A DNA stretch of 64,000 bases from Klebsiella sp. RIT-PI-d (GCF_001187865.1 NZ_LGIT01000009.1:1-64000); one strand, 5' to 3'. Shown: positions 18,373 to 29,617, counted from the stretch's first letter. Numbers and translations: made by a program. The notes: generated by a model from the letters alone, not told the origin.

Positions 18373-19146
18373 TTATCCGCTAAGACTAAACGGATCGGCA
18401 TCCTGCCATGCCGGGAATTTCTCCCGATACTCTTTCAGCGCCGTCAAAGACAGTTCCGCGTCAATCCGCGTGGCTTTATGCGGTTCGGCAGAGGCCAGGA
18501 TCTCCCCTTGCGGCGTGATCACCCGACTGTCACCGCGATAATGATGACCGTTACCATCGGTGCCAACGCGGTTACAGCCCAGTACATACGCCTGATTTTC
18601 TATGGCCCGCGCCGTTAATAGTGCCTGCCAGTGTAGCGAACGTGGCGCTGGCCAGTTGGCAACATACAGTGCCAGATCATAATCATTACGATTACGTGAC
18701 CATAGCGGAAATCGCAGGTCGTAGCAGACCAGCGGTAAAATACGCCAGCCGCGCCATTCAACGATTACTCGTTCAATGCCTGCCTCATAATGAAGATGTT
18801 CTTCAGCCATACGGAACAGGTGACGCTTATCGTAAAAATGTACCTTTCCCTCTGGTTCAACAAGCAGAAAACGGTTAACCGGCCCACGTTCACTTTGTAG
18901 CGCAGCACTACCGGCAATGAGCGCATTGGTCTGGCGGGCTTTCTCATGCATCCAGGCGACGACAGCGTCTTGCGACAGCGACTGCTGAGCTGCCTGCATG
19001 GCGAAACCGGTGGTAAACATTTCCGGCAGCACAATAACGTCGCGCCCGGCGATCCCTTCCAGCTGGCGATCAAAATGTCGCAGGTTAGCCGGTCCGTCCA
19101 TCCAGACCAGCGGCTGTTGTAATAGCGTTACTTTCAGGCCAGGCAC
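18373..19146 (-). CDS. yafV: Omega-amidase YafV (carbon-nitrogen hydrolase)
   Basis: A 257-residue nitrilase-superfamily amidase. The Glu-Lys-Cys triad is in VLPEMFTTGFAM (Glu), YDKRHLF (Lys) and PLVCYDLRFP (Cys). It hydrolyses alpha-ketoglutaramate or alpha-ketosuccinamate and so repairs transamination by-products. The frame opens at 19179, but a GTG at 19146 lies eight bases after GAGGA and gives the family N-terminus (fMet-Pro-Gly-Leu-Lys), so I take GTG as the start. Confidence 0.93.
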   Translation of the reverse strand: MPGLKVTLLQQPLVWMDGPANLRHFDRQLEGIAGRDVIVLPEMFTTGFAMQAAQQSLSQDAVVAWMHEKARQTNALIAGSAALQSERGPVNRFLLVEPEGKVHFYDKRHLFRMAEEHLHYEAGIERVIVEWRGWRILPLVCYDLRFPLWSRNRNDYDLALYVANWPAPRSLHWQALLTARAIENQAYVLGCNRVGTDGNGHHYRGDSRVITPQGEILASAEPHKATRIDAELSLTALKEYREKFPAWQDADPFSLSG

Positions 19147-19195
19147 AATCGTACTCCTCGTTTGACGTCCTTTACTCACTCTAGCATGGCGCAGA

Positions 19196-19221
19196 AAATA
19201 AAAAACCCCGCCTGAGCGGGG
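19196..19221 (-). terminator. Rho-independent terminator of fadE
   Basis: On the minus strand CCCCGCTCAGGCGGGG (19206-19221) is followed by a T-rich tail, 20 bases after the fadE stop. Confidence 0.88.
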
Positions 19222-19240
19222 TGAAAAAAGTGACAGATTG

Positions 19241-21688
19241 TTATGCCGCTTCAGGTTTACGCAACGTGACCGGCGGCTTTTTTACCGGCTGCGTCGCCAG
19301 CGCATCAGGCTCAAAATCGTCAACGTTAATACTGCGTAAACGGCTCTCTTCAGCTTTAATCAGCAGAGCCGCTTCATCCTGATCGATAAGCCCTTTCGCC
19401 AGCGCATTTTTTGCCAGCGCGTCCAGACGGGTAAACGGCAGATTTTTACCCAGTTCTTTACAGATGCGTTGATGAACAGGATCGGCCGCCATTACATCGC
19501 GCAGCGCCGCTTCCAGCAAGCCCACCGGGTTATGCTCGTCCGGGGTCAGATACTGACCGCGACCAATGCGTGACCGGGTGGCGCACGGCGTTTGCAGGAT
19601 CTGCGCGACCTTATGATCGAGTTTGTCAGACGGTGCATCGTAGTGGCGACCGGTCGGGAAAATGGTCGCCCCCAGCAAACCGGCAACCGCGCGATTGGGG
19701 AAGTTACGCAGCAGTTCACCCATCGCGATTTCGGCCTGATTCAGCGCATCCTGCACGCCCCAGTGCACCAGCGGCAAATCAGCCTCATGACGGCCTTCGT
19801 CGTCATAGCGCTTAAGCACGGCAGATGCGAGATAAAGCTGGCTCAGCACGTCGCCGAGACGAGCTGAAATGCGTTCACGACGCTTCAGACTGCCGCCGAG
19901 AACCGCCATCGATACGTCAGAAAGCAGGGCCAGGTTGGCACTCAAACGGTTGAGGTGCTGATAATAACGTTTTGTCGCATCCTGCGCTGGTGAGCTACTG
20001 GTCAGGCCGCGCGTCAGCCCCAGCCAGACGCTACGCACCAGATTCGATCCGACATGACCGACATGTTTGAACAGCAGAGTATCAAACGCATTCGCATCGT
20101 TATTCTGCGCGGCGGCCATTTCATCCAGCACGTACGGGTGACAGCGGATCGCGCCCTGACCGAAGATCATCATGCTGCGGGTCAGGATGTTCGCGCCTTC
20201 TACCGTGATCGCAATCGGCGCGCCCTGGTAGGCTCGGGCCAGGAAATTGCCTTCGCCCAGCATAATTCCTTTTCCGCCGGTAATATCCATGGCGTCAATG
20301 ATTGCGCGCTGCCCACGGTGGGTACAATGATATTTAACAATTGCCGACAGAACCGCCGGTTTCTCACCGAGCATAATCCCGTAGGTAATTAATGATGCGG
20401 CCGCATCCATTACGTAAGCATTCCCGGCAATACGTGCCAGCGGCTCCTCAATACCTTCCATTTTACCAATCGATACTTTGAACTGGCGGCGGATATGCGC
20501 ATAGGCACCGGTCGCCATTGCCGCTGATTTCAGGCCGCCCGTTGAGTTTGATGGCAGGGTGATCCCGCGTCCTACGGACAGGCACTCAACCAGCATCCGC
20601 CATCCCTGACCGGCCATTTTGGGGCCGCCAATAATGTAATCGATCGGTACAAAGACGTCCTGACCGCGCGTTGGCCCATTCTGGAACGGCACGTTAAGCG
20701 GGAAATGGCGACGGCCAATCTCGACGCCCGGTGTGGCGGTTGGAATTAACGCGCAGGTGATACCGGGGTTTTCTTCCCCGCCCAGTAGTTTATCGGGGTC
20801 GGTCAGTTTGAATGCCAGGCCCAGCACGGTCGCGATCGGCGCGAGGGTGATATAACGTTTGTTCCAGGTCAGACGCATACCCAGAACCTGCTCTCCCTGC
20901 CAGTCACCCATACAGACGACACCGGTATCCGGGATCGCACCGGCATCAGAACCCGCTTCAGGACTGGTCAGCGCAAAGCAGGGGATCTCCTGCCCACGCG
21001 CCAGGCGCGGCAGATAATGATTTTTCTGTTCTTCAGTACCGTAATGCTGCAACAGTTCGCCCGGGCCTAATGAGTTCGGTACGCCTACGGTGATGGCCAG
21101 AATACCGGATACGCCGGAGAGCTTTTGCAGTACGCGAGACTGGGCATAAGCCGAGAATTCCAGGCCGCCGTACTCTTTTTTGATGATCATCGCGAAGAAG
21201 CGATGCTCTTTCAGAAATGCCCACAGCTCCGGCGGTAAATCGGCCAGTTCATGGGTAATTTCAAAGTCGTTTGCCATGCGACAGGCTTCTTCCGTCGGGC
21301 CATCGATAAAGGCCTGCTCTTCGGCGGTCAACTGCGGTTGCGGATAGCTGTGCAGCTTTTTCCAGTCCGGCGTGCCGCGAAACAGATCGCCTTCCCACCA
21401 GGTTGTACCGGCATCAATGGCCTCTTTTTCAGTACGCGACATTGGCGGCATGACTTTACGGAAGCTGCGAAATGCCGGGACGGAAATCATCGATTTACGC
21501 ACGGGCTTCACATTCAGCGGCAGCAACAGCAGCGCGACCGGCAACAGCATCCACAGCGACCAGAGGCCAGCAGCACCCAGCGCTGCCGTCCACGCCAGCA
21601 GGATCAGGCTGCTCAGCGCTAAGCTGACCCGATGATAGAACAGCACGCCTGTCAGAATAACGGTTGCAATAATACTCAAAATCATCAT
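19241..21688 (-). CDS. fadE: Acyl-CoA dehydrogenase FadE
   Basis: An 815-residue flavoenzyme for the first step of fatty-acid beta-oxidation, nearly the length of E. coli FadE (814). Two N-terminal hydrophobic segments (about 2-20 and 25-55) precede the catalytic part, which includes [15 protein letters not shown] and [12 protein letters not shown] (FAD and substrate region) and [13 protein letters not shown]. An upstream FadR site at 21711-21727 shows membership of the fatty-acid regulon. Divergent from gmhA. Confidence 0.97.
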   Translation of the reverse strand: MMILSIIATVILTGVLFYHRVSLALSSLILLAWTAALGAAGLWSLWMLLPVALLLLPLNVKPVRKSMISVPAFRSFRKVMPPMSRTEKEAIDAGTTWWEGDLFRGTPDWKKLHSYPQPQLTAEEQAFIDGPTEEACRMANDFEITHELADLPPELWAFLKEHRFFAMIIKKEYGGLEFSAYAQSRVLQKLSGVSGILAITVGVPNSLGPGELLQHYGTEEQKNHYLPRLARGQEIPCFALTSPEAGSDAGAIPDTGVVCMGDWQGEQVLGMRLTWNKRYITLAPIATVLGLAFKLTDPDKLLGGEENPGITCALIPTATPGVEIGRRHFPLNVPFQNGPTRGQDVFVPIDYIIGGPKMAGQGWRMLVECLSVGRGITLPSNSTGGLKSAAMATGAYAHIRRQFKVSIGKMEGIEEPLARIAGNAYVMDAAASLITYGIMLGEKPAVLSAIVKYHCTHRGQRAIIDAMDITGGKGIMLGEGNFLARAYQGAPIAITVEGANILTRSMMIFGQGAIRCHPYVLDEMAAAQNNDANAFDTLLFKHVGHVGSNLVRSVWLGLTRGLTSSSPAQDATKRYYQHLNRLSANLALLSDVSMAVLGGSLKRRERISARLGDVLSQLYLASAVLKRYDDEGRHEADLPLVHWGVQDALNQAEIAMGELLRNFPNRAVAGLLGATIFPTGRHYDAPSDKLDHKVAQILQTPCATRSRIGRGQYLTPDEHNPVGLLEAALRDVMAADPVHQRICKELGKNLPFTRLDALAKNALAKGLIDQDEAALLIKAEESRLRSINVDDFEPDALATQPVKKPPVTLRKPEAA

Positions 21689-21710
21689 AACGAAAAGCTC
21701 CCTGGCTTGT

Positions 21711-21727
21711 AGGAGGTCTGACCACTT
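21711..21727 (-). promoter_or_regulatory. FadR operator upstream of fadE
   Basis: The 17-bp sequence matches the FadR consensus AACTGGTCnGACCTGTT closely, with the core TGGTCAGACCT on the minus strand intact. It starts 23 bp upstream of the fadE start codon, as expected for FadR repression relieved by long-chain acyl-CoA. Binding is inferred from the consensus. Confidence 0.75.
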
Positions 21728-21927
21728 GTGATGATATGGTTGTAGTGGATGTTATTTTTTTTATCAATGTGTTTACAATATAATTACAACCTTGCTCACA
21801 TTGTTGCCGATTTTAAACGCACGGATAATCAAAACAGCCATTAATCGTACCGGCTTATACTTCCCGCTTTTGGTGCGATTGAGTACACTGCACCTTATCA
21901 TTTTCATAAAAGCTGAAGGATGTGCTC

Positions 21928-22509
21928 ATGTACCAGGATCTGATCCGTAATGAACTGAACGAAGCGGCGGAGACGCTGGCTAACTTTCTGAAAGATGAAG
22001 CCAACATTCACGCTATCCAGCGTGCAGCGGTGCTGCTGGCGGACAGCTTCAAGGCGGGTGGCAAGGTGCTCTCTTGCGGTAATGGCGGTTCTCATTGCGA
22101 TGCGATGCATTTTGCGGAAGAGCTGACCGGGCGCTACCGGGAAAATCGTCCTGGCTATCCGGCTATTGCCATTTCTGACGTCAGCCACATTTCCTGCGTC
22201 GGCAATGATTTTGGCTACGATCATATTTTTTCCCGCTATGTTGAAGCGGTAGGTCGTGAAGGTGACGTGCTGCTGGGGATTTCCACCTCCGGTAACTCTG
22301 CTAACGTTATTAAAGCGATTGAAGCGGCTCGCGAGAAGGGTATGAAGGTCATTACTCTGACGGGTAAAGACGGCGGTAAGATGGCCGGTTCAGCAGATAT
22401 TGAAATTCGCGTGCCGCATTTTGGTTATGCCGATCGCGTTCAGGAGATCCATATCAAAGTGATCCATATCCTGATCCAGCTTATTGAAAAAGAGATGGTT
22501 AAAGCCTGA
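21928..22509 (+). CDS. gmhA: Sedoheptulose 7-phosphate isomerase
   Basis: A 193-residue SIS-domain protein nearly identical to E. coli GmhA (192). It converts sedoheptulose 7-phosphate to D-glycero-manno-heptose 7-phosphate for the LPS core. SIS motifs [20 protein letters not shown] and [14 protein letters not shown] are present. An in-frame GTG lies at 21922, but the ATG at 21928 has the better spacing from AAGGA and gives the known N-terminus [10 protein letters not shown]. Confidence 0.97.
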   Translation: MYQDLIRNELNEAAETLANFLKDEANIHAIQRAAVLLADSFKAGGKVLSCGNGGSHCDAMHFAEELTGRYRENRPGYPAIAISDVSHISCVGNDFGYDHIFSRYVEAVGREGDVLLGISTSGNSANVIKAIEAAREKGMKVITLTGKDGGKMAGSADIEIRVPHFGYADRVQEIHIKVIHILIQLIEKEMVKA

Positions 22510-22547
22510 TTTTACGGAGTAACCTGCACGGGTGTATGAGGTGAGCT

Positions 22548-23315
22548 ATGTGTGAATTGCTCGGGATGAGCGCCAACGTGCCAACGGATATCTGCTTTAG
22601 TTTTTCCGGGCTTGTTCAGCGTGGAGGCGGGACCGGGCCGCATAAAGACGGCTGGGGGATCACCTTTTACGAAGGTAAGGGCTGTCGCACATTTAAAGAT
22701 CCGCAGCCGAGCTTTAACTCACCGATCGCTAAACTGGTGCAGGATTATCCCATCAAGTCCTGCTCCGTAGTGGCGCATATTCGCCAGGCGAACCGGGGAG
22801 AAGTGGCGCTGGAAAATACCCATCCGTTCACCCGCGAGTTGTGGGGACGCAACTGGACCTACGCGCATAACGGGCAAATGACCGGGTATAAATCGCTTGA
22901 AACGGGTATGTTTCGTCCGGTCGGCGATACCGACAGTGAAAAAGCCTTTTGCTGGCTATTGTATAAGTTGACCCAGCGCTATCCACGCACGCCGGGCAAT
23001 ATGCTGGCGGTGTTTAAGTACATTGCGACACTGGCCGCAGAGATGCGTCAGAAAGGGGTGTTCAATATGCTGCTGTCGGACGGGCGTTATGTGATGGCGT
23101 TCTGCTCGACCAATCTGTACTGGATCACCCGACGCGCACCGTTTGGCCGGGCCACGCTTATCGATCAGGACATGGAAATCGATTTTCAGCGGGAAACCAC
23201 ACCTGATGATGTGGTTTCCGTGATCGCCACTCAGCCGTTGACCGGCAATGAAACCTGGCAACGAATTATGCCAGGCGAGTGGGCGCTATTTTGTCTCGGT
23301 GAGCGAGTAGTTTGA
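22548..23315 (+). CDS. yafJ: Class II glutamine amidotransferase-like protein YafJ
   Basis: A 255-residue protein starting [12 protein letters not shown], where Cys2 is the N-terminal nucleophile exposed after Met removal. Family motifs include the [22 protein letters not shown] segment and [11 protein letters not shown]. It is a stand-alone GATase-II domain without a synthase domain. Its 3' end overlaps the convergent dpaA gene by 30 bp. Confidence 0.93.
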   Translation: MCELLGMSANVPTDICFSFSGLVQRGGGTGPHKDGWGITFYEGKGCRTFKDPQPSFNSPIAKLVQDYPIKSCSVVAHIRQANRGEVALENTHPFTRELWGRNWTYAHNGQMTGYKSLETGMFRPVGDTDSEKAFCWLLYKLTQRYPRTPGNMLAVFKYIATLAAEMRQKGVFNMLLSDGRYVMAFCSTNLYWITRRAPFGRATLIDQDMEIDFQRETTPDDVVSVIATQPLTGNETWQRIMPGEWALFCLGERVV

Positions 23316-24017
23316 CGCCAGCTGCGGATGCACAATTTCGTGGCTTAGCGGCTTGCTGACTACGTAGCGGCCATCAACAACTGAAACCATCGGCGGCTGC
23401 TGCGTTTGTGCGAAGTAGTCGTAACCCGGTTTCAGTTGCTTCCAGAAATCGTTATACGTGGAATACTTATGGCGCTGCATATTGGCATCGGTCATACGGA
23501 ACGGATAAATACTGACCTGCACCACCGGCTGACCAAAGACCAGCGCACCGGTGACAAACTGGAAAATTTCGTCAATACCAGAGTCGGTCATTGCATAGCA
23601 GCCAATTGACACGCAGTTGCCGTGGATCATCAGATACTTGCCTTCATAGCCATGCGCGCGATCGAACGCGTTCGGAAAACCAATATTAATGGCTTTATAG
23701 AAGCGGCTATCGGGTTTGAGCTGGCTACGCTGGACAGAATAGAAGCCTTCGGGGCTTTTAAAATCGCCCTGACGCTGTTTAGGCCCCAATCCGCCGGAAT
23801 ACTTGCAGATTTGGTAGCTATCAAGAAGTTGGTATTTTTCGCCCATTTTGACGTAGAGATCGAGGGCGCGCTCTTCCTTGAAGATCTGGATATAGACCGG
23901 CGACCCCATTAACTGCTGCTTATACTCTTTATTCACCGGCGTACCTGAACCGGTCAGACCGGCAAAAGAGACGCATGGCATCAGAAGCATCGCAAGAAAA
24001 AATGCGATTATGCGCAT
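23286..24017 (-). CDS. dpaA: Peptidoglycan meso-DAP protein amidase DpaA (YafK)
   Basis: A 243-residue periplasmic protein of the YkuD (L,D-transpeptidase) fold. Signal peptide about residues 1-19. The catalytic motif is [14 protein letters not shown], with His, Ser and the nucleophile Cys. In E. coli this enzyme (also called LdtF) detaches Braun lipoprotein from peptidoglycan. The frame opens at 24104, but the ATG at 24017 follows AAGGAATA and begins a normal signal sequence. Confidence 0.93.
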   Translation of the reverse strand: MRIIAFFLAMLLMPCVSFAGLTGSGTPVNKEYKQQLMGSPVYIQIFKEERALDLYVKMGEKYQLLDSYQICKYSGGLGPKQRQGDFKSPEGFYSVQRSQLKPDSRFYKAINIGFPNAFDRAHGYEGKYLMIHGNCVSIGCYAMTDSGIDEIFQFVTGALVFGQPVVQVSIYPFRMTDANMQRHKYSTYNDFWKQLKPGYDYFAQTQQPPMVSVVDGRYVVSKPLSHEIVHPQLASNYSLTETK

Positions 24018-24248
24018 ACTGCTTATTCCTTGATAAACGTTACCACATTGCCAGAACGGCAAAAGAGACCCGAAATCAGACTTGTCTGGATTAGGAGCGC
24101 TCACATTAGCACCACCGTAATTTTTCGCAAGCCTGACGTGCAGCGTTTACAATTTAGTTTGCGTTTACGTGCTGTTTTGCATGTCTGGCGGCGCTGCGCG
24201 CGGGTTACACGCAGGCGGGTAAACAGATTTCTCAAAGCGTGAATGCCA

Positions 24249-24264
24249 CTGTATACTTAACCAG
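24249..24264 (+). promoter_or_regulatory. LexA (SOS) box of dinB
   Basis: CTGTATACTTAACCAG lies 20 bp before the dinB ATG. It keeps the CTGT-N8-CAG symmetry of the E. coli dinB SOS box with one changed base, as I recall it. It implies induction by DNA damage. Confidence 0.85.
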
Positions 24265-24283
24265 TGGCCGGCGAGGGAACCTG

Positions 24284-25339
24284 ATGCGTAAAATCATACA
24301 TGTCGATATGGACTGCTTCTATGCGGCGGTAGAGATGCGCGATAATCCGGCGCTGCGTGATGTTCCGCTGGCAATTGGCGGCAGCCGCGAACGCCGTGGC
24401 GTAATCAGTACCGCAAATTATCCGGCGCGTAAATTTGGCGTACGCAGCGCGATGTCCACTGCAATGGCGCTGAAGCTTTGCCCTCACTTAACGTTGCTTC
24501 CGGGGCGGTTTGATGCCTATCGGGAAGCCTCCGAACATATCCGGGACATTTTTTCGCGTTATACCTCGCTTATCGAACCGCTCTCGCTGGATGAAGCTTA
24601 CCTTGATGTGACCGACAGCCTTCATTGCCACGGCTCAGCCACGCTAATGGCGCAGGCGATCCGTAAAACAATCAATGATGAACTGGATCTCACGGCCTCG
24701 GCGGGCATTGCGCCCATCAAGTTTCTCGCCAAAATCGCCTCCGATCTGAATAAGCCCAACGGCCAATATGTGATTACGCCTCAAGATGTACCCGGTTTTT
24801 TAAAAACGTTGCCGCTGAGTAAAATACCCGGCGTCGGTAAAGTTTCTGCCGCGAAGCTTGAGAATATGGGGCTGCGCACCTGTGAAGATGTGCAAAATAG
24901 CGATCTGGCCCTGCTGTTAAAACGCTTTGGTAAATTTGGCCGGGTGTTATGGGAGCGTAGCCAGGGCATCGACGATCGGGCGATTGATAACGAGCGGTTA
25001 AGAAAGTCGGTGGGCGTTGAGCGCACGCTGGCAGAAGATATTCACCAGTGGCCAGAATGCGAGGCTATTATTGAGCGCCTGTATCCGGAGCTGGAAAGTC
25101 GGCTGGCAAAAGTAAAGCCCGATCTCCTTATTGCCCGTCAGGGGGTAAAACTCAAGTTTACTGATTTTCAGCAGACGACGCAGGAGCACGTCTGGCCAAA
25201 GCTGAATAAAGACGACCTGATTGCCACCGCACGTAAAACCTGGAACGAGCGCCGCAACGGGCGAGGTGTCCGGCTGGTGGGGCTGCACGTGACGCTGCTC
25301 GATCCGCAGCTGGAAAGGCAGCTACTTTTGGGCCTGTAA
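24284..25339 (+). CDS. dinB: DNA polymerase IV
   Basis: A 351-residue Y-family translesion polymerase. Catalytic residues are in [10 protein letters not shown] (Asp8) and SLDEAYLDV (Asp103, Glu104). The helix-hairpin-helix [10 protein letters not shown] and the C-terminal clamp peptide QLLLGL are present. The steric-gate position reads Tyr13 whereas E. coli has Phe13. The frame extends to 24239, but the ATG at 24284 gives the standard length and lies behind the SOS box. Confidence 0.97.
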   Translation: MRKIIHVDMDCFYAAVEMRDNPALRDVPLAIGGSRERRGVISTANYPARKFGVRSAMSTAMALKLCPHLTLLPGRFDAYREASEHIRDIFSRYTSLIEPLSLDEAYLDVTDSLHCHGSATLMAQAIRKTINDELDLTASAGIAPIKFLAKIASDLNKPNGQYVITPQDVPGFLKTLPLSKIPGVGKVSAAKLENMGLRTCEDVQNSDLALLLKRFGKFGRVLWERSQGIDDRAIDNERLRKSVGVERTLAEDIHQWPECEAIIERLYPELESRLAKVKPDLLIARQGVKLKFTDFQQTTQEHVWPKLNKDDLIATARKTWNERRNGRGVRLVGLHVTLLDPQLERQLLLGL

Positions 25340-25374
25340 CAGCTAACGGATTTTATCGCTTATAAACGCGATAG

Positions 25375-25518
25375 TGTGCTGACAGTTTTTTTGGACGTGA
25401 CGTGCTCTATGACGATCCTGCAACATTTCCACTGGGCAGGCTCGAGCAGGTAGCACATATCCATTCTGTGTCCGGTATTAACGCTGAAAACGTTCGAAAG
25501 AAAGGCGTGTACGCATAA
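25375..25518 (+). pseudogene. yafO: Remnant of yafO mRNA interferase toxin
   Basis: A 47-codon open stretch follows dinB. Its centre, GRDVLYDDPATFPLGRLEQV plus AHIH, matches the YafO segment I recall as GRDALYDDSFTWPLIKFERV plus AHIH. The N-terminal half and the catalytic C-terminus are gone: the frame has no start codon and diverges after AHIHSV. In E. coli yafN-yafO-yafP follow dinB as an SOS-linked toxin-antitoxin operon, so this marks its former presence here. Confidence 0.72.
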
Positions 25519-25551
25519 AAATGAACCCGATAAGTACGGCTACCGGGTTCA
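25515..25551 (-). terminator. Rho-independent terminator of pepD
   Basis: On the minus strand TGAACCCG (25551-25544) pairs with CGGGTTCA (25529-25522), followed by a T5 run. It lies 27 bases past the pepD stop. Confidence 0.8.
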
Positions 25552-25577
25552 TCATTATTACACGCAGCGTAAGGCGA

Positions 25578-27035
25578 TTACTTCTGCGGAATGGCTTTCA
25601 GCAGTTCTGTCAGCAGCGTCCAGTACTGGCCCACGCTTTCAATATGAACCTGTTCATCCGGCGAGTGTGGGCCGGTAATTGTTGGCCCAATAGACACCAT
25701 ATCCATTTCCGGGTACGGCTTTTTGAACAGGCCGCATTCCAGACCGGCGTGGATCACCTGAATATTCGGTACTTTATCAAACAGGCGTTGATAGGTTTCA
25801 CGCACCAGCTGCATAACCGGTGAATTTGCATCCGGCTGCCAGCCCGGATAGCCACCTTTCGGCTGGGTTTTCGCGCCGGCCAGCTTGCCCAGAGATTCCA
25901 GCATACTGACTACGTAGTCTTTACCGCTGTCAATAAGCGAGCGGATCAGGCAGTGAATTTCAACATTGTCATCGGTCATGGTAACCACACCCACGTTCAG
26001 TGAGGTCTCAACCACGCCTTTCGCCACGTCGGAATTACGGATCACGCCGTTTGGTGTTGCGTTCAGCAGCTGAACGAAACGGTCACGGGACTGCGCGTTA
26101 AGCGCGCCTTTATCGGTCGTGGCCGGTTCCAGCACCAGGTTCAGATTCTTTTCTTTAATCGACAGCTCGTTTTTCAGGATGTCGAGATAAGTAGTAACCT
26201 GTGCTTTTAATGCATCCACTTTATCAGCAGCGACAGCCACGGTCGCAAACGCTTCACGCGGGATCGCATTACGCAGGGTGCCGCCGTTAAAATCAACCAG
26301 ACGCAGATCTAACTCTGCGGCGTGAACGGCCAAAAAGCGCGCCAGCAGTTTATTGGCGTTGCCCAGACCTAAGTGGATATCGCCGCCAGAGTGACCGCCT
26401 TTCAGGCCTTTCAGCGTCAACTTCACACTCTGGAAATCAGCCGGAATGGCTTCACGGGTCAGGGTCAGGTTAGAGGTAAAATCAATCCCTCCCGCGCAGC
26501 CCATGTAGATTTCACCTTCTTCTTCCGAGTCGGTGTTAATCAGAATATCCGCCTGTAACCAACCGGCCTGAAGACCGAATGCACCGTCCATGCCGGTTTC
26601 TTCGGTCATGGTCAGCAGGACTTCCAGCGGGCCATGCTCAACGCTTTCATCCGCGAGGACCGCCAGCGCAGAGGCCATACCGATCCCGTTATCTGCGCCC
26701 AGCGTCGTACCGCGTGCTTTCACCCACTCGCCGTCGATATAGGGCTGAATCGGATCTTTAGCGAAGTCGTGGACCGTATCATTGTTCTTCTGCGGCACCA
26801 TATCGAGGTGCGCCTGCAAGACGACGGGCTTACGATTTTCCATACCCGCGGTGGCGGCCTTACGGATCAGAATATTGCCTACAGCATCGCGATCGACAAA
26901 CAATCCTTTCTCTTTTGCCCAGCCCATAATGTGCTGAGCGAGTTCTTCTTCATGGTGAGAAGGATGCGGAATGGAACAGATTTTGGCAAAAATATCCCAC
27001 AGCGGCTGCGGAGATAATTGAGACAGTTCAGACAC
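25578..27035 (-). CDS. pepD: Cytosolic aminoacyl-histidine dipeptidase (peptidase D)
   Basis: A 485-residue M20-family metallopeptidase that cleaves Xaa-His and other dipeptides. Metal and catalytic motifs: VLQAHLDMVPQ (His, Asp), LGADNGIGMA (Asp), MTEETGMDGA (Glu-Glu) and HAGLECGLF. The frame opens at 27062, but a GTG at 27035 six bases after AAGGAGA gives exactly the E. coli protein (SELSQLSPQPLW), which also starts with GTG. Confidence 0.96.
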   Translation of the reverse strand: MSELSQLSPQPLWDIFAKICSIPHPSHHEEELAQHIMGWAKEKGLFVDRDAVGNILIRKAATAGMENRKPVVLQAHLDMVPQKNNDTVHDFAKDPIQPYIDGEWVKARGTTLGADNGIGMASALAVLADESVEHGPLEVLLTMTEETGMDGAFGLQAGWLQADILINTDSEEEGEIYMGCAGGIDFTSNLTLTREAIPADFQSVKLTLKGLKGGHSGGDIHLGLGNANKLLARFLAVHAAELDLRLVDFNGGTLRNAIPREAFATVAVAADKVDALKAQVTTYLDILKNELSIKEKNLNLVLEPATTDKGALNAQSRDRFVQLLNATPNGVIRNSDVAKGVVETSLNVGVVTMTDDNVEIHCLIRSLIDSGKDYVVSMLESLGKLAGAKTQPKGGYPGWQPDANSPVMQLVRETYQRLFDKVPNIQVIHAGLECGLFKKPYPEMDMVSIGPTITGPHSPDEQVHIESVGQYWTLLTELLKAIPQK

Positions 27036-27290
27036 GATAAGTCTCCTTTCGACTTTCTGCAAACAGGCTGCAGGTCAGGGGTTAGCAAAAAAGATCACAC
27101 AGCACGTCAGGCTTGCGGGATGAGCTTGAGAATACCACTTTATGCGGTGACGACCAGTACTAAGCGCGTAAAAACAGCCCTCAATGCCGCTTAGCACTGG
27201 TTTTTAGCGTTTCAGATCTCTATAATCTCGCGCAACCTATTTCCCCCTCGAACACTTTTTAAGCCGTAAAAACAGGCTGGGATACTTCAC

Positions 27291-27749
27291 ATGAGCGAAA
27301 AATACATCGTCACCTGGGACATGTTGCAGATTCACGCACGCAAACTGGCCACTCGCCTGATGCCGTCAGAACAGTGGAAAGGCATTATTGCCGTTAGCCG
27401 TGGGGGTCTGGTTCCAGGCGCGCTGCTGGCGCGTGAACTGGGTATTCGTCATGTAGATACCGTGTGCATCTCCAGCTATGACCACGACAACCAGCGCGAG
27501 CTGAAAGTCCTCAAGCGTGCCGAAGGCGACGGCGAAGGCTTTATTGTCATTGACGATCTGGTCGATACCGGCGGTACGGCTGTCGCGATCCGCGAAATGT
27601 ATCCAAAAGCGCATTTCGTCACGATCTTTGCAAAACCGGCGGGGCGTCCGCTGGTTAATGATTATGTTGTTGATATTCCGCAAGATACCTGGATTGAACA
27701 GCCGTGGGATATGGGCGTAGTTTTTGTTCCGCCGATCTCAGGCCGTTAA
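27291..27749 (+). CDS. gpt: Xanthine-guanine phosphoribosyltransferase
   Basis: A 152-residue purine salvage enzyme identical in length to E. coli Gpt. The PRPP-binding motif is [17 protein letters not shown] (about 84-100), with the [18 protein letters not shown] loop earlier. It makes GMP, XMP and IMP from the free bases. A rho-independent terminator follows. Confidence 0.97.
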   Translation: MSEKYIVTWDMLQIHARKLATRLMPSEQWKGIIAVSRGGLVPGALLARELGIRHVDTVCISSYDHDNQRELKVLKRAEGDGEGFIVIDDLVDTGGTAVAIREMYPKAHFVTIFAKPAGRPLVNDYVVDIPQDTWIEQPWDMGVVFVPPISGR

Positions 27750-27762
27750 TTTTCGCTTTTTT

Positions 27763-27794
27763 CAACGCCCGGTTTACCGGGCGTTGTTCTTTTT
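27763..27794 (+). terminator. Rho-independent terminator of gpt
   Basis: CAACGCCCGG (27763-27772) pairs with CCGGGCGTTG around a TTTA loop and is followed by TTCTTTTT. Confidence 0.88.
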
Positions 27795-27852
27795 AGCCTG
27801 TAGCACGTTACAATGAGCGTCATCACTGAAGAGTTCATGGAGGCTACGCGCA

Positions 27853-29097
27853 ATGACTCAGGCCAATCTCAGCGAAACCTTATTCAAACCCCGTTTTAAA
27901 CATCCTGAAACCTCAACGCTGGTCCGACGGTTTAATCGGGGCGAACAGCCGCTGATCCAATCCACGCTGGACGGTAAAAACGTCCCACACTGGTATCGCA
28001 TGATTAACCGCCTGATGTGGATCTCGCGCGGTGTCGATGCCCGTGAAATTCTTGATGTACAAGCGCGTATTGTTATGAGTACCGCCGAGCGTACCGATGC
28101 CAGTCTTTATGATACCGTCGTCGGCTACCGCGGCGGCAACTGGATCTATGAATGGTCGACGCAGGCAATGCGCTGGCAGCAAAAGGCCAGTCAGGAACAA
28201 GACGCCGCCCTCTGTGGCCGTCACTGGCTCCATGCCTCTCATCTTTACAGCATTGCGTCCTATCCACATCTGAAAGGCGACGCGCTGTCTGAACAGGCGC
28301 AGGTATTAGCCAGCCGGGCTTATGAAGAGGCGGCCCGGCGTCTGCCAGGACAAATGCGGGAGATGGAATTCACCATTCCCGGCGGCTCGCCGGTCACGGG
28401 CTTTCTGCATATGCCTGAAGGTGATGGGCCTTTTCCTGTCATTTTAGTGTGCGGTGGCCTTGATTCACTGCAATTCGATTTTTACAGCATATTCGAACGC
28501 TACTTCGCCCCGCTCGGTATCGCCATGCTGACGCTGGATATGCCCTCAATTGGCTTCTCGTCAAAATGGAAGCTAACGCAGGATTCCAGCCTGCTGCATC
28601 AGCATGTCCTCAAGGCCCTGCCGGATATTCCGTGGATCGACCATACCCGGGTGGCGCTTTTTGGGTTTCGCTTTGGCGCCAACGTGGCGGTGCGGCTCGC
28701 CTATCTTGAGTCGCCACGGCTGAAAGCGGTGGCCTGTCTGGGCCCGATGGTTCACACCCTGCTCAGCGATCCACAGCGTCAGGGTAGCATCCCTGAAATG
28801 TATCTTGATGTGCTTGCCAGCCGCCTTGGGATGCACGATGCGTCTGATGAAGCGCTGCGCGTTGAGCTAAACCGGTATTCACTTAAAACGCAGGGATTAC
28901 TGGGACGCCGCTGCCCGACGCCCATGTTGTCCGGCTACTGGCAGAACGATCCCTTTAGCCCGGAAGCGGAGTCGCGTCTGATCGCCTCTTCCTCGGCCGA
29001 CGGCAAACTGCTGCCGATCGCGTTTAACCCGGTTTACCGTAATTTTGACAAGGCGCTGAAAGAAATTACTGCCTGGATTAATCATAGATTTGGTTAA
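27853..29097 (+). CDS. frsA: Fermentation-respiration switch protein FrsA
   Basis: A 414-residue alpha/beta-hydrolase-fold protein, same length as E. coli FrsA (YafA). The fold is visible from [17 protein letters not shown] through [18 protein letters not shown], where the nucleophile-elbow position is Arg-Phe-Gly rather than Ser, consistent with doubt about classic esterase activity. In E. coli it binds unphosphorylated EIIA-Glc. Confidence 0.95.
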   Translation: MTQANLSETLFKPRFKHPETSTLVRRFNRGEQPLIQSTLDGKNVPHWYRMINRLMWISRGVDAREILDVQARIVMSTAERTDASLYDTVVGYRGGNWIYEWSTQAMRWQQKASQEQDAALCGRHWLHASHLYSIASYPHLKGDALSEQAQVLASRAYEEAARRLPGQMREMEFTIPGGSPVTGFLHMPEGDGPFPVILVCGGLDSLQFDFYSIFERYFAPLGIAMLTLDMPSIGFSSKWKLTQDSSLLHQHVLKALPDIPWIDHTRVALFGFRFGANVAVRLAYLESPRLKAVACLGPMVHTLLSDPQRQGSIPEMYLDVLASRLGMHDASDEALRVELNRYSLKTQGLLGRRCPTPMLSGYWQNDPFSPEAESRLIASSSADGKLLPIAFNPVYRNFDKALKEITAWINHRFG

Positions 29098-29154
29098 TAG
29101 ATTGCTAATTTCTATTGATTTGGTAAAACAGTTGCATCACAAAAGGAGATAGCA

Positions 29155-29547
29155 ATGACGTTACCAAGTGGACACCCGAGAAGCAGACTGATAAAGAAGT
29201 TTACTGCGTTGGGCCCTTACATCCGTGAAGAGCAATGTAAAGATAACCGCTTCTTTTTTGATTGCCTGGCAGTTTGCGTTAATGTCAAACCGGCACCTGA
29301 AAAGCGTGAGTTCTGGGGATGGTGGATGGAAATGGACGCCGAAGAAAAACGTTTCACCTACCGCTACCATTTCGGTTTGTTCGATAAAGAAGGCACGTGG
29401 CAGCCTGTGGAGATCAAAGATCCTGAGGTCACTGAGCGTCTTGAGCACACCCTGCGCCAGTTTTATGAAAGAGCGCGTGACCTGCTGACCACGCTTGAAC
29501 TGTCTCTGGAGCCTGCCGAAGGCTTTTCCGGGAAAGCCATTAAGTAA
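29155..29547 (+). CDS. crl: Sigma factor-binding protein Crl
   Basis: A 130-residue protein close to E. coli Crl (133). It strengthens assembly of the RpoS holoenzyme and so curli and general stress expression. Conserved residues include the [20 protein letters not shown] start and [21 protein letters not shown] centre. Start follows AAAGGAGATAGC. Confidence 0.95.
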   Translation: MTLPSGHPRSRLIKKFTALGPYIREEQCKDNRFFFDCLAVCVNVKPAPEKREFWGWWMEMDAEEKRFTYRYHFGLFDKEGTWQPVEIKDPEVTERLEHTLRQFYERARDLLTTLELSLEPAEGFSGKAIK

Positions 29548-29570
29548 TCAGCTTTATACGCTATGAATAA

Positions 29571-29597
29571 AAAAGCCCTGTCTCGACAGGGCTTTTT
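29571..29597. terminator. Bidirectional terminator between crl and phoE
   Basis: AAAAGCCCTGTC / GACAGGGCTTTT (29571-29596) forms a strong symmetric stem with A and T runs, serving both convergent genes. Confidence 0.88.
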
Positions 29598-29617
29598 CGT
29601 ATGAAGATTTTGTATCA

